Source: Theocolax elegans | Lineage: Eukaryota > Arthropoda > Insecta > Hymenoptera > Cerocephalidae | Reading direction: 5' to 3' | Assembly: GCA_026168455.1 (NCBI GenBank) | Contig: CM047431.1 | Coordinates: forward strand, 47,433,466-47,497,465 | Length of the DNA stretch: 64,000 bases | Shown: positions 46,376 through 57,755 of the stretch, one piece after another | How positions within the stretch are numbered: the first letter of the stretch is position 1 | Layout: the number at the start of each line of letters is the position of its first letter | Made by a program: the position numbers and the translations under genes | Notes under the pieces: generated by a model | What the model saw: only the letters and a program-made list of their open reading frames with translations | What the model was told of the DNA's origin: nothing | Databases searched by the model: none

Positions 46376-47245
46376 ATCACAAGTTTTTTATCGCAATACG
46401 ACATTTTGTCCCATCTTTGCTAAAGAGTGTAGTATAATTGTTAATCCAACATTTTACTCCTTTTAAAAAAGATCCTCCTCAAACGAAAAAGTTTATACAA
46501 AATCAAATGATAATAAAAATTTTATCGAAAGTTTATAATTTTCCTTCCCGTGGGAAATATCGTAATATTAAAAGTGAAATTTTCTTAAAAATCCGATGAT
46601 TATCTAATTAGCGAAGGTACTCTCGGCGTATGTAAATCGACAACAGTTTCATCTTTCCCGATTTCATCGAAATACTCGGGGATATACGGCGGAGGTAAGA
46701 TAGAAACTTGCTATTTCGATGCCGATTAACAATGCAAATTCCTCGAGGTTTATCGACCGGCAGTTACGTGGAATAATTCTACAGTCGGTGCAATGACGCC
46801 AAGATACGAGATCTCTTAGGCAGTTTTCAATATATCGACGTGAGAACGACAACTAAAACTTGTACTTTTACCTTTCGTATATATATCACGTTTTATTGTA
46901 TATTAGGTGTATAAAACGTACTGCTTACTTTGATTTGTGATCTAACTATATGGTTTTATTAACAATAAACGTTTTAATTATATTCTTTGTAATACGCCTA
47001 TAAATTATTTATATTTTTGTTTAATAAGCGTGCTTAACGACTCGTTGAATACTCTATTCAAATGGGTTTACCGTTAATTCTATATATATATATACGTAAT
47101 CGGATAGCCGTTGCTACTTTTTTTTTATCACATTCGATATTTTTAGTAGATAATAATTCGTCAGATTTTCCGTTTATTACTTTCACTTCAAGTGTCATTT
47201 TGTCTTCTTATTACATCTTCGTTATCATCCCTGGTAGAAATGTTG
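46376..47245. other. spacer with an exon-like block
   Basis: Between CAACAG (46646) and a GGAGGTAAGAT donor (46695) lie 48 bp that stay open in all three + frames. The acceptor lacks a pyrimidine tract and no family is recognised, so this is only a weak candidate. The 62-codon - strand frame at 46664-46852 covers the same GC-richer block. The rest is AT-rich. Confidence 0.3.
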
Positions 47246-47660
47246 AGCAGTTTTTGGGTAGTCCATAGCGAGTGAAAGACAAACTGGGCAGTGAGTTGAG
47301 CAGTGACTGGCTAGTCGACGTGGTATTTTCGTCACATTTTTTAGCATTCACTAGCTAACGACTAGCCATAAACTTATAATTGAAAAAAATAATATAATTA
47401 CAGATTCATATCGTTTAAAATAATAAAAATATATAAAAAATGTTTAGATGGACGATTACATGTAAGTTCCTATCAATACGTTAAGTTAAACTTCCAGAAC
47501 AGAAAATCGATTTCGGGGGAATTTTTGTAGGTTATGTTTACGAATCATATGTTGGTTTCGATTCATATCGATTCTTAAGCAATGCTTCTCCAGTGACTAA
47601 TCAGCGACACTGTCCAGTTGATCTTAGCTAGTGACTAGTCTGCTCACCAGTTTCACTGCT
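47246..47660. mobile_element. inverted-repeat element rich in CAGTGACT words
   Basis: The left arm (AGCAGTTTTTGGGTAG onwards, AAGACAAACTGGGCAGTG) aligns with the complement of the right arm (AGCAGTGAAACTGGTGAG, AAGATCAACTGGACAGTG). Both contain repeated GTGACT, GCTAG and CTAGTC words. The arms are about 80 bp at moderate identity. The centre is AT-rich and non-coding. No target duplication is clear. Confidence 0.6.
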
Positions 47661-47871
47661 TTATTTTCTATATACAATGCGCAAATTACAATACAATTAT
47701 GGATTATTTATACGTGCATACATTTTATGCAAACGAGGGTGTAATATTTCTCTCGGATTTAACATTTTTGTGAGGACTCCGACAAATTAAAATTTCTCCC
47801 GTAAAATAAAAATACAAAATTTTTTTGAGACAAGTTTATTTCTCAATTATCGAAGTATATACACGGAGAGC

Positions 47872-48088
47872 AAAGTTTCAGTAAATGTTACTAAACTTTC
47901 ATTAATGCGGTAAGAGACCGCCGAAACCCAAAAAATTTTTATTAAATTTTACTCAACTTTCTATCAATTATTAATGAAACTTTACTAATTTTTTACTGCA
48001 AGTCTACTAATTTATACTGAAAGTTCAATCATTTTTTTTAGTAAAAGTTTAGTACTCAAAGTTAGTAAAATTTACGCATTTTTTCCAC
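47872..48088. mobile_element. CACGGAG-type MITE, right end decayed
   Basis: It starts CACGGAGAGCAAAGTTTCAG after TA. The interior repeats AGTAAA/TTTACT words in both orientations (ACTAAACTTTCATTAAT, ATTAATGAAACTTTACT), giving a palindromic core. The right terminus TTTTTTCCACAG only weakly matches. Confidence 0.5.
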
Positions 48089-49975
48089 AGAATATGTCAC
48101 AGTCTCAAAATTCTCAACGGGATTTCCTGGTTGGCGTCCAATAAACGTGTACAAACAAGTTATGAAAATCTAGAAATAATAAGCAGCTCGGGCGAAAACA
48201 AACGTCTGTATACGTATACGGTACACGTTCGAGTACGTACTATATATCGGTATAATTATAATCTTTTTACGGAAAAATCAATCAACGCGCGTATGAATTG
48301 AAAAGTAACAAGTCTTTCACTTCGAGAGTGAAATTCTCATTATTGCATCACCATGTAACACGAAGTGGAAGGGAAATTATCTTTTAACCGTGCGGAGTGT
48401 TTAATTCTTATATATAAAGAGATAGAGAGAGAGAAAGAGAAAGAAAGATTATTGTTCCTTTAATACCGGACATCGATGCGAGTTGTCCCGGCTTCCTCAA
48501 CGTAATTTTCACTGTGTCATTATACATCCACCGCAATAAATCAATTACTATTATATATACTCAATGTGTGTATATATATGTATACATGCTCGTATAAACG
48601 AAGTCTATATGTATATATCGATCGAAATCGTACGCTTAGTTTGCTCGATCATTTTTACGATCTATAACGATTTTTTGTCACTCCCTTTTTTATTTCCTTG
48701 AGAATAATCGCGTCGTTCGATGACAACTATATTACAAAACACTTTTCTTTTATACATAACTACGACGTTCAGAAGCGTAGATCTAATATGTTTATATACA
48801 TAGTGATACAATAATTATCTTAAAAGTTGTAAATTATTTGTTTATTTTATCGTATATTGTTAATTAAGTTAAATTGATATAATATCGACACGATTTATCA
48901 TTTTTTTTTCTTCCTCGATAGATCAGAAATTAGAAAGCAACAAATTAACGAAATAGCCTATACTCGATATACGATCAGCTTCCTTAATTAACCGTAAGTA
49001 AACTGTGCAAAGAATCATATAGGTATATATATGCACAGGCAGGCGTACGTCTTGAAACCGGTAGCACGCGGTATATAGACGTATACCTAATTGACCAATT
49101 CCTGGCGCCACGACGAAAATTCGAAACTTGTTCAAACTATCTCTCTCTCTCTTTCTCTCTGGCTGTGTGTATGCACAGTGCTAATGGAATCCAATCACGC
49201 GAGAATCATTTCCGTCGACTTGACATACACACTAGTATAGCGACTATTAATCGCAACGCTATATATATATACACGAAGTATATCGGAAAACGTTAAACGC
49301 AACCTCCCCCCTCTGCAGTTTTGATCGAAAGAGTTTTGGAAAAAAAATAAATTTCCCTGTTATTATTTGTTTCACGAAGGTTATATAGCGTTCGTGATGC
49401 GGATACGCGGGGTAGCTAATTTTACGTATACGTCTAGACCGCGTATCTAGTTGTATTTAGTTTATTTTTGCGGGTGCGTATTTTACCTGGCGCTTGTAGC
49501 GACTGAGCGTATATACCTATAGAATGTAACTGTATTTGTGTATATACGTGCATACTATTACTTTTTTCGAAAGTTCGAGTATAATATCGCGTGAATTGTG
49601 CGAATAGTGTACATATACTGTCAATGTGATTCAATGAACTTGCTCCTTTCGATTTTACGTTATCCGGGAGGATTATATTATTTAAGTTGAATCTTTTTAT
49701 ATATTGTTAGAAATATTCAATTTAAAATTAATATTTGTTACCACTATATAGTAAATAACACTTTTTCACCTTGTTTATATATATATAGACATTTATTTAT
49801 TCCCGGGATGAAAGTTGCTGCACTAATTTCAGCGAGGGCGCAATAATTCATTCAAGGGAATAACTGCCCTTTTACCCTCGAAGTGCATATACAATTTTCA
49901 TCCTGGTCCACAGGTAAAGACCACTCTATGAAACTATTTATTTCAAAGTTTCTAAATTTTGTTCAATATTCACAG

Positions 49976-50011
<36 letters not shown>

Positions 50012-50264
50012 TTAATTTAATATGATAAATTTAACTATGTATTTTTAGAAAAAGTCTAAAGTAACTATTTAAAGTATAAAAGTAAGTCTACGATGAATAA
50101 AGAAAAAAAAATTTTACGAACAATTATACGGAACAAAGAGTGTACATATACTTCAGAATATACCAAAAAAACGTATTCTCAAAAATTCTAGCTAATAAAA
50201 TGGATAGATTTAACCAAGTAACTTTAACCAACATTAGACACAATATCGCATATATTAATAAAAA
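48089..50264. other. non-coding stretch
   Basis: TA array at 49980-50007, GA-rich run near 48420-48448 and CT run near 49139-49160. A CCAGGTAAAA donor-like word on the - strand (complement of 49483-49492) has no matched exon. Nothing is identified. Confidence 0.45.
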
Positions 50265-50310
50265 CTAGCCATATTACCTCGGTCGCTAACGCTCCCTCGG
50301 TTGAATCACA
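50265..50310 (-). mobile_element. Helitron-like 3' end, eroded hairpin
   Basis: Read on the - strand the sequence is CAACCGAGGGAGCGTTAGCGACCGAGG, then TAATATGG, then CTAG and T. A GC-rich patch just before CTAG-T in AT-rich DNA is the usual look of a Helitron terminus. The hairpin pairing is imperfect here, so the call is weaker than for 56834-56861. Confidence 0.45.
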
Positions 50311-50890
50311 TTTTTCAGGCTAGACGTTGATTATAAAGTGTAGTCTTAAATTTATTATTAGTTTATAACAAATAAATTTTAAACGATTTTGATACAATTG
50401 TTTTATTTTATTTTCAAACCAATATTTTCATGTGCTTTAAACTATTAATTAAAATTTGTTGTTATATTATTAAAACAAATAAAAATAAATTATAAAATAT
50501 TTTATTTTAAAAAATGTATACAATTTATTCCTTTTACTTATCATGATATTTAACTATAACAGTTTATTTTCGAATGTTGGTTCGTATTATTTTCTCTCTG
50601 CATTTACAGGCTTGAGACTGTCATATAATGAACGTAAATATAATGTGTGTTAAAAGTTTCAAATATTTGATTTTCTAACATATATATATTTCAAAATTAT
50701 GTATGGTATAATACGTAAATATTTTATCTGGAAATTTATTATTTTATTTAAAAAATTATCATTCCTGACAAGATCTATAGGGGAATAGTTTGAAAACAGA
50801 AATACAGGATGTGGTCGAATAATAATTATTGAGTTAAAAACATTAGGACAACACTCGGCATGGGAAAAGACTAGGAAAATAATTCGAAAT
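50311..50890. other. AT-rich sequence, possible Helitron-like body
   Basis: No frame or repeat end is recognised. It may belong to the element whose 3' end is at 50265, since the body would extend rightwards. Confidence 0.3.
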
Positions 50891-51310
50891 GAAGTTTTGG
50901 AGAATTCTGGGATTATAAACTATGCCGCACTATTAATATTTATTCCAATTTAATAATTAAAATAATCAAAAAGATTAATCCGAGGGAATGGAACCTCGAA
51001 ACTTGCAACTCGAAAACTTAAGCTATGTTTCTGTCCCATCATTATATTAAATATTAAATACCGGTCACAATTTGTAAAGCTCATTCCCACTCTTTATTAT
51101 ATTATACACAGAAACTGTATTTAAGACAACGCCATTAACAGGAACATAGATCAAGCTTTCAATCCCAGGACCTACATTACATTTCCTTGAATTAATTTTT
51201 CTTAATCATTTAAATTTGACTAGTTTTGGTAAGTAGTCTAATATTAAGTTTAGAAATTTTGATTAACCAAAACTTGGCATAGTCCCCGATGCTAAAATTC
51301 TCTGAGACTT
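50891..51310. mobile_element. old inverted-repeat element with tRNA-like words
   Basis: The complement of the left arm and the right arm align over roughly 150 bp: AACATAG(C/A)T(T/C)AAG(T/C)TTTC, then AATTAATTTTT-type sequence, then GGCATAGT and AAAATTCTC. On the - strand the left arm carries TAGCTTAAGT and GGTTCCATTCC, similar to A and B boxes. An inverted pair of decayed tRNA-derived units or a MITE would both fit. The ends are approximate. Confidence 0.5.
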
Positions 51311-51360
51311 TACGTAAACTTATAAAATATAATTTTTTGAAACTAACCAATTATTTATTA

Positions 51361-52050
51361 AGGGTACAAGCCTGAGTTAAAATTGAAAAACAATATTCAA
51401 TTTTAACAATTAATAATTTTTTTTCATAACAATGGAAAACATTTCTTAATTTTTTTAACTAATTATATTATTATTAACTTTTATTTTAATTTTTTGGCTA
51501 ATTTATATGTGACATAACTATTTTAATTACATATGAGACTTCGTACTCTGATTTTTTTCCAATGAACTTACCACAGGATATCTCAGGAATCATTTCAACG
51601 AATAGGCTGAAATTTTTATAATAACTTTTAAATATGATTTTAATTCACTTGAATGGACCAGAATTTCAATAAAAGTCTAAATATTTATTTTAAAAAATTA
51701 TTTAGCTGGTTTTACACAATTTTAGAAATTTTTAAATAATTTGGTAAGAATAATTTTTTTATTACAATTTTAACACAGTCTGTTCCATCTGTTAAAATAT
51801 CAGCCTATTCGATGAAGTGATTCCTGAGATATCCTGCGGTAAATCCATTATGGAAAAAATCAGAGTACAGAGTCTCGTAATTAATAAAAATAGTTATGTA
51901 TCATATAAGTTAGCCAAAAAAATTCAATAAAGTTCATAATAATATAATTTGTTCAAAAAATTAAGAAATGTTTTCAAAATGGTTATAAAAGAAATTAATT
52001 ATTGATAAAATTGAATACCTTTTTTCAATTATAACCCAGGCTTGTCCCCT
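51361..52050. mobile_element. 690-bp hairpin element with about 250-bp arms, TA duplication
   Basis: The left arm 51361-51612 and right arm 51806-52050 are reverse complements at roughly 85% identity. The termini are AGGGTACAAGCCTG and the complement AGGGGACAAGCCTGGG, with TA on both sides (51359-51360 and 52051-52052). Long exact blocks include AGGATATCTCAGGAATCA and CGAATAGGCTGA. The centre (51613-51805) is AT-rich. AGGGG tips and a TA target resemble the element at 7134-7415. No transposase is present. Confidence 0.85.
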
Positions 52051-52052
52051 TA

Positions 52053-53409
52053 TGTTCAAGCGAAACATTAAAATAAAGATACCATATTTGACAAATTGTA
52101 TAAATATGTTTTTAGTTTCAAATAAATGTTTTTTTCGGATGTATTGAATTAAATATTTTATTGAATTATAACTAACATTTATTTTCAATGTACTAATTTA
52201 TGCACTGTATACAATGTATTGCATATCCACGTATTATAATATATATTCCTCACGTATAGAAAAGAGGTCACTAATAACCAATGTATTTAATTGACGCGAC
52301 TTTAAACAATAAATTAAATAAATAATATATTTTCAAATTATTTATTCCCAATTATTGGCAATCACTTCTTTTCATGAAAATTCAATCTTAAAATAAAAAA
52401 TGAAAGTTAAAGTAGACAATGTAAGTGCAAGTAGATGTAGTACGCGTTTAGTCAGACTATTGTAAATACTGTACTATTTGAAGGAAATATCTTACTTTTC
52501 TACATCGCAATGAAAATACCAATACCATTTCGATTTACACAAACTTAAAATAACAACATGGTGTTCGATTAGTCGACGAATACAAATTGAAGTATTAAAC
52601 TTTCTGACCATAATAAAGTGTATATACAAGTATATATGTGTATAAATATATATACATATATATATATATATATTTTTTTTTTACACGAACCAAAAAAGTA
52701 TTTCCTGTTTCTATAGCATCAACGTTATATGACAGTGTTCACGAAAATTATTCACGGTCCGTCTATTTTAAGTATTGATATATACTTATAAATATCTGTA
52801 AACTTTCGATAAAACGGCGAATGTATGTTTATATTAATAAATTGAAGTAAAATATCTAATACTTTCGATACAATGTTTCGCGCGAATTTCATCGTGCATA
52901 TATACACATCGTACATTGCACATATAATATACATATACATACATATATACTACTCGCGGGTATATCAGAAAATAAATATCAATTAAAAATGAGCAAATGC
53001 TGATGTAAAATGTAATAAATTCTTGCTAATAAAGTCGGCTTAGGAATTTAACGATTTCCGGGTGCAGAAAACGGCATTGAATTTGAATATCGTGTTTTTT
53101 AGCGGGTATGCACCAGGGAGAAACTAAAACTAAACGATTTTAATCTAAACGCCATTCGTTTATGTGTACGTTTTCCAGTTTTAATTTACATATTGGTGAG
53201 TATAAATGTTACTAAATTTTCATCGCGCTCATCAAGTATGTACATGCCTTGTAAACAAAAAAAAATAAATATAATTTTATATAAGCCTGCGATCATGTAA
53301 ATATGTTTATATATATATATATGCACGATGTCCCAGGAAAAATCAATTATTAACGAAACGTCGAGATATAAAGGTTTGGTATTTTTCGCGTAACGGCCAG
53401 GCGACTAAA
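52053..53409. other. AT-rich spacer
   Basis: TA/T tract at 52645-52681. The frame at 52752-52940 (-) is microsatellite-like. An ATTGGTGAGTA donor-like word at 53193 has no convincing exon. Nothing is recognised. Confidence 0.45.
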
Positions 53410-53634
53410 TCAAAAAAAATGAAGAAAGAAGTATATCTCGCAATGTGGGCGCGCGATAAACGTATAATAGGAATAACAAAGCGCAAAAGGACGCGCGACG
53501 GTGCGACTAATAAAATCAGCTGTAAAGTTTAACGATATTTCTCGTGCGCGCGTGGGAAATAAACTAAACGGTCGATCGTTCCACCTGTCAACGTTGCGCC
53601 CGGGGTTCGGGCCGTAGGAACAACTATCGCGAAA
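53410..53634 (-). CDS. candidate exon with strong acceptor, unidentified
   Basis: On the - strand the tract TATTTCTCTCTTTCTCTCAG ends at 53635 and is an excellent acceptor. The following GC-rich sequence is open for 74 codons to a TGA at 53410-53412 in one frame, and for about 34 codons in another. A donor-like CAGGTGG occurs at about 53585, which would give a 50-bp exon. The peptide is not recognised. Low confidence: GC-rich DNA and a CT tract could coincide by chance. Confidence 0.25.
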   Translation of the reverse strand, partial: FRDSCSYGPNPGRNVDRWNDRPFSLFPTRAREISLNFTADFISRTVARPFALCYSYYTFIARPHCEIYFFLHFF

Positions 53635-56474
53635 CTGAGAGAAAGAGAGAAATACGAAGTAGTAAAACTTTCTAGCGACGACGTAACGAGGGGCCAGCCT
53701 TGTAATATTTCTGCTGTTTTCGCCGCCACCGTGCGTCTATCTATATATTTTCGTGAAATATTTTCTTCATTCTCTTATTTTTTTTTCTTTCGCGTCCGGC
53801 GCCACCGAATGAATATATTTCCAAATGACACGTGTCCGCTTAGCTTTCGTGCGTGCGTGTATATATAGACGTGTCGTTTCGAACCTTTTGATTTCGCGAA
53901 TGGCGTATAGTTTTACGTTTGATCGTTTTGTTTGTGAGTTAAGAGATCGGTATGTTCGGAGTATCCTCGAATAAAATACTTTTTTAACGCGCGTATCGAC
54001 GTGTGCGTACGTATTTACATATATTACTATAAATTAAATATTTTACGATAGGCATTTACGAATTTTATAAGTGAATTATTTTTATCGACGCCGTACGATT
54101 CGAGATCAAGATCGCGTATACTCAAAATAATGCTTTGTAACTGATACAGCTATATCATTTTTGACAAATAGTCATTAAACCTTTAGAGTCACGACGGTTT
54201 TTTTTACGTAAGAATCATGGAATTATGATTAATACACTCTAGATTAAAAGAAAAAGAGTAAATTTCGAACTTTTATTACATACGCATATGCATATTTTAA
54301 GACCTCTTAGTCAATTAAATTATCAACTAGTTATTAAATTAAATTTATCAAGATTATACTTTAAAAGTTAAGAGTAATATGTATGTGCGAAACCTGTGTA
54401 AATATATTTTTATTAAAATATTTCTCTAATGACTCATGGTAGTCAATGTAGTGATTATGAAACTACAATTTTTTTAGACTATTTACTAAGTTGAAATGAA
54501 TTCGTAAGTTTTTAATTCATTTAATAAAACAATGGTTTTTACGAATAATAGTTACATACGACGGTGGCACGTTTTAAACATAGTCTGGCACACAAAAATT
54601 TCTATTTATGATAATATTTCACTTTTCGGAAAAGTTCGGTTGGTACATTTTTTTCTTAATACTTTGAAAGAACAGAGTTTTATCTTTTTCAGTCTAGTTT
54701 TTTAGTATGTTAATCCCCCGCGTTTAAAAAGATTAGCAAATTATAATTGTCTCTCGATCAATATGATTTCCATCAACTGTACAAATCCTTATCTTATAAC
54801 ATTTTTTTTCTCTCGTATTACTTCGGGAATCTATAAATAAATATTTATAAAAAATAGTTCGCTTTTTAAAGAAAATATGATAAATTTCTTTGACGTTTCT
54901 ATCTCATTTTTACTGTGATAAAGTACACCATAAAAGTGAATTACGCGTTCAACGAAATTAATTTTATCTTATATTTTTAACAACTTATACGCGAGATCCC
55001 TTTAAAAAATGTCAAGTATTATCGACACAACACGAAACTAATTGATTTTATAAGGCTGGCAATAAAGTTGACCGAGTAAAGTGTTTTGTTAAAAATAACC
55101 GACGTATATATCGCAATTTTAGTTTGTAACTATATCTTTCGGGTGATAATATGCGGGTTTTAATGTTAATCAAGTGCATAAAACAGTCGTTAAAGGAATT
55201 TATTCGATTTTATATATAAAAAAATATATATTTTATAAATATACACACACGCGTGAGTGTATCTTATCGAGTAGTTCGAGATAACCTGAAACTTCTAGTC
55301 TACGTAGTTATTCAATTTTATAAAGTAAAGTATATGTATAATTATTAGGAATTTTTAAAGATCGTCATTAAACACCTAAATCAAAAGCGTTGTGTTCGAT
55401 ATATATATTAAGGCGTTATTTTTAAATTATATAGTTTTTACTTTTTATATTAAATACATACGTATATTTTATATTTACATTTACGACCGTCGTGAATTTC
55501 GCCCATGCTGATATATAATCGACTCGAATAATTCACCGAAAAAGAAATAAACAGCTTTTGATACGCGCGCAACTGAATATATGTACATTAGACCGAATTT
55601 ACGCATAACACATTTAAGTTGAGTAATATACGTTTCTATGTACGCGTCGTTCTCGGTTGAAATAATTAATTAAACGAGGAGTGGAAAGAGAAACGGAGAT
55701 ATACACAGATTTGCGCAAAGATTCAACTCCTAAATCTAAGTCTGAGCCAGAAAAGAAGAAAAATAATGTTCCCTCGATAAATCGCAACGGGGTATATTAC
55801 CCATACCCGAGAACTGAATATATTCGCGTATTTCTCTCGAAGCGAAGCGCGATAATCGCGTGTCGCTACTACATTTGTTAAAGTCGCTAAATGCACAACT
55901 CTCCTAAGTTTAGTCGGGTACGCGTGTAGCTATCGCATATATTTGTATTTATATGTATACACACACGCGCGGTTGATATATATAAATTGTAACGTTGCTG
56001 GAAATACCGGGTAAATGTATAATACCATCGATTAAAATATATTTGTGATTATTTATTCGGGTTTCTTTGACGCGTCGTCGTTTGAAAAGTCGCGCGCGAC
56101 TTACCGCGTGCATATATAAGTATCATTTTTTTTATTGTTATGGTATCGCTCTTTTTATGCTCCCAATTTGGTGTTAGTTAAGCGACTAAGAAGGTCGTAC
56201 AATTTTTTTGTAAAGAAAGCACATATTATAAATATATTTTCCAGCAGTGGTGTTTGTATCAATCATCGAAAATATTTAATGGGAAAATCATTGGAAAACT
56301 ATTATATTTATATATAAAATGAATTTATCGTTCGGTGATATTTATATGTGTATAATATATAATATCGGTCTCTCCGAACTAAATGCTTTATTTTAGAATA
56401 AAGCAGGCCCATTTTACTTTTTGTCCACTATGGTTGGTGGAATTTCCCAGAGCACGGCCTTTTTAAACAATTAA
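53635..56474. other. non-coding stretch, GC-richer to about 53900
   Basis: The region to about 53900 is CG-rich and may extend the exon-like island or be promoter-like. After that it is AT-rich with short TA runs. The 66-codon + frame at 55681-55881 is Lys/Glu/Arg-rich without a recognised domain. Confidence 0.4.
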
Positions 56475-56543
56475 AGGCGTTTCGTCCTCGATCTCCAGCT
56501 TGGACTCCTCAGTAAGGAACTGGAGATCTTACCTTAGACGCCT
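56475..56543. other. symmetrical imperfect hairpin, origin unknown
   Basis: AGGCGT (56475-56480) pairs with ACGCCT (56538-56543), and GATCTCCAG (56490-56498) pairs with CTGGAGATC (56520-56528). Between the two stems lie internal loops of 9 bases on each side, and the top loop has 21 bases. The preceding 100 bp (GGTGGAATTTCCCAGAGCACGGCC) are also unusually GC-rich for the area. It may be an internal part of the Helitron ending at 56861, or a structured RNA element. Confidence 0.5.
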
Positions 56544-56833
56544 ATCGCAAGATTATGTATTATATTTATATATATTTCCTTGTAAAATCTTTATATAAAA
56601 AAGTGATTGCCGGATGTTGTGAAGCCAAGTGAAATGGCTATGTGATAGGTTTTGCGCATGCGTGTAAAATATTATAGGTTAGATTTGGCAGCGCGGGGAA
56701 AACGTAATGTTTGAATTTTCTTGACAAAATCGGAATATAATAAATCATGAATACATATATTATTAAAAATTGTTGTTTTAAGTAAATGAAACGACGTAAT
56801 ATTTCAAATAATGACTGTTAAAATACGCAAGAG

Positions 56834-56861
56834 TGCGCGGAGCGCGCATGGTTAATTCTAG
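56834..56861 (+). mobile_element. Helitron 3' terminus
   Basis: TGCGCG-GAG-CGCGCA forms a 6-bp hairpin (56834-56848), followed after 9 bases (TGGTTAATT) by CTAG at 56858-56861 and then T. This is the classical Helitron 3' end, with CTRR about ten bases after a GC hairpin and T as the next host base. The 5' end (TC) cannot be fixed without an alignment. The body extends to the left and may include the hairpin at 56475. Confidence 0.7.
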
Positions 56862-56889
56862 TCTGGGCAAAATAGTGACTAATGGCCCA

Positions 56890-57040
56890 AAGCCACAATT
56901 TTGTTAGGTTTCTAGCATAGAAATTATTTGAATTTTAATAAAAACAATTACTAATTTGCATCGCTTAAAAGAAAATTAAAAGAACATTTATCTTGCGGAC
57001 ATGCGAACCTCCCATCTTTAACGGGATGTCTGGCCCAAAT
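56890..57040 (-). repeat. dispersed repeat, inverted partner of 29370-29560
   Basis: GGTTTCTAGCATAGAAATTATT, ACAATTACTAATTTGC, ATTTATCTTGCGGAC and ATGCGAACCTCCC align with the complement of the 29-kb copy. The order of words is conserved over about 150 bp. No coding potential. Confidence 0.7.
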
Positions 57041-57254
57041 TGTAGGAATCTGAACCTTTCAACCTAAAAATTATATTTAAAATATTGAATTAAAAATCTG
57101 ATAAAATTTATACAGATAGCTTAGAATATGAGGAAAATTTTTTGGTTTTGGTTTTTTATGATAAAATCAAATTTTTAAATAATAATTGAGGAGCAATTTT
57201 TGATCGGTAATTATTAGTCAAAAAAGGCATAAATTTTCAACCCATACATCGTAA

Positions 57255-57755
57255 ACAAATTATAGGTTTAAAAATATGGAAAAAATTGGGCATATTATTT
57301 AATACGTGCCTAAGGATTTGACGTTATAAGAGTTTTTTAAAGAATGTATTCATTTGTTTATATAAAAAAGTAAAAAATACTCAATATTTACCGATTGAGT
57401 TAAATAAATAAAGCAAATTATGCAAAATAAAGACATAATTGCTCTTCCCTTTGACTATTATCTATCATTTACTATTATCTGTGTGAAATTTCAAACAAAA
57501 ATAGTCTTGCGTTAAAAAATGGCATTGCAAGAAAATTTACCAGAATTGCAACATTGGAAACACACAAACTCAAATTTTCGGTCGGTAAATATTGAGTATC
57601 CTATCCCATTTAGAATGACGGACCCAAAAAATGGTCATTTTTTACTTTTTTTGTATACAAATGAAAACATTTTTTTAGAAAACTCTGAACGTCAACCCAT
57701 TAGGCATGTATTAAATAACATCCAAATTTTTCCAGAGTTTTAAATCCATAATTTG
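57255..57755. mobile_element. hairpin element related to the 7.1-kb copy
   Basis: The left arm CAAATTATAGGTTTAAAAATATGG and the complement of the right arm CAAATTATGGATTTAAAACTC align for about 140 bp, through GTGCCTAAGGATTTGACGTT / ATGCCTAATGGGTTGACGTT and AAGTAAAAAAT. The right half matches 7150-7275. The 74-codon + frame at 57519-57743 reads through the right arm; no domain is recognised. Confidence 0.75.

Noticed and set aside
46647..46694. next exon of the Ras-like gene
   Set aside because: The donor is good, but the acceptor lacks a pyrimidine tract and the in-phase translation does not resemble a GTPase after switch I.
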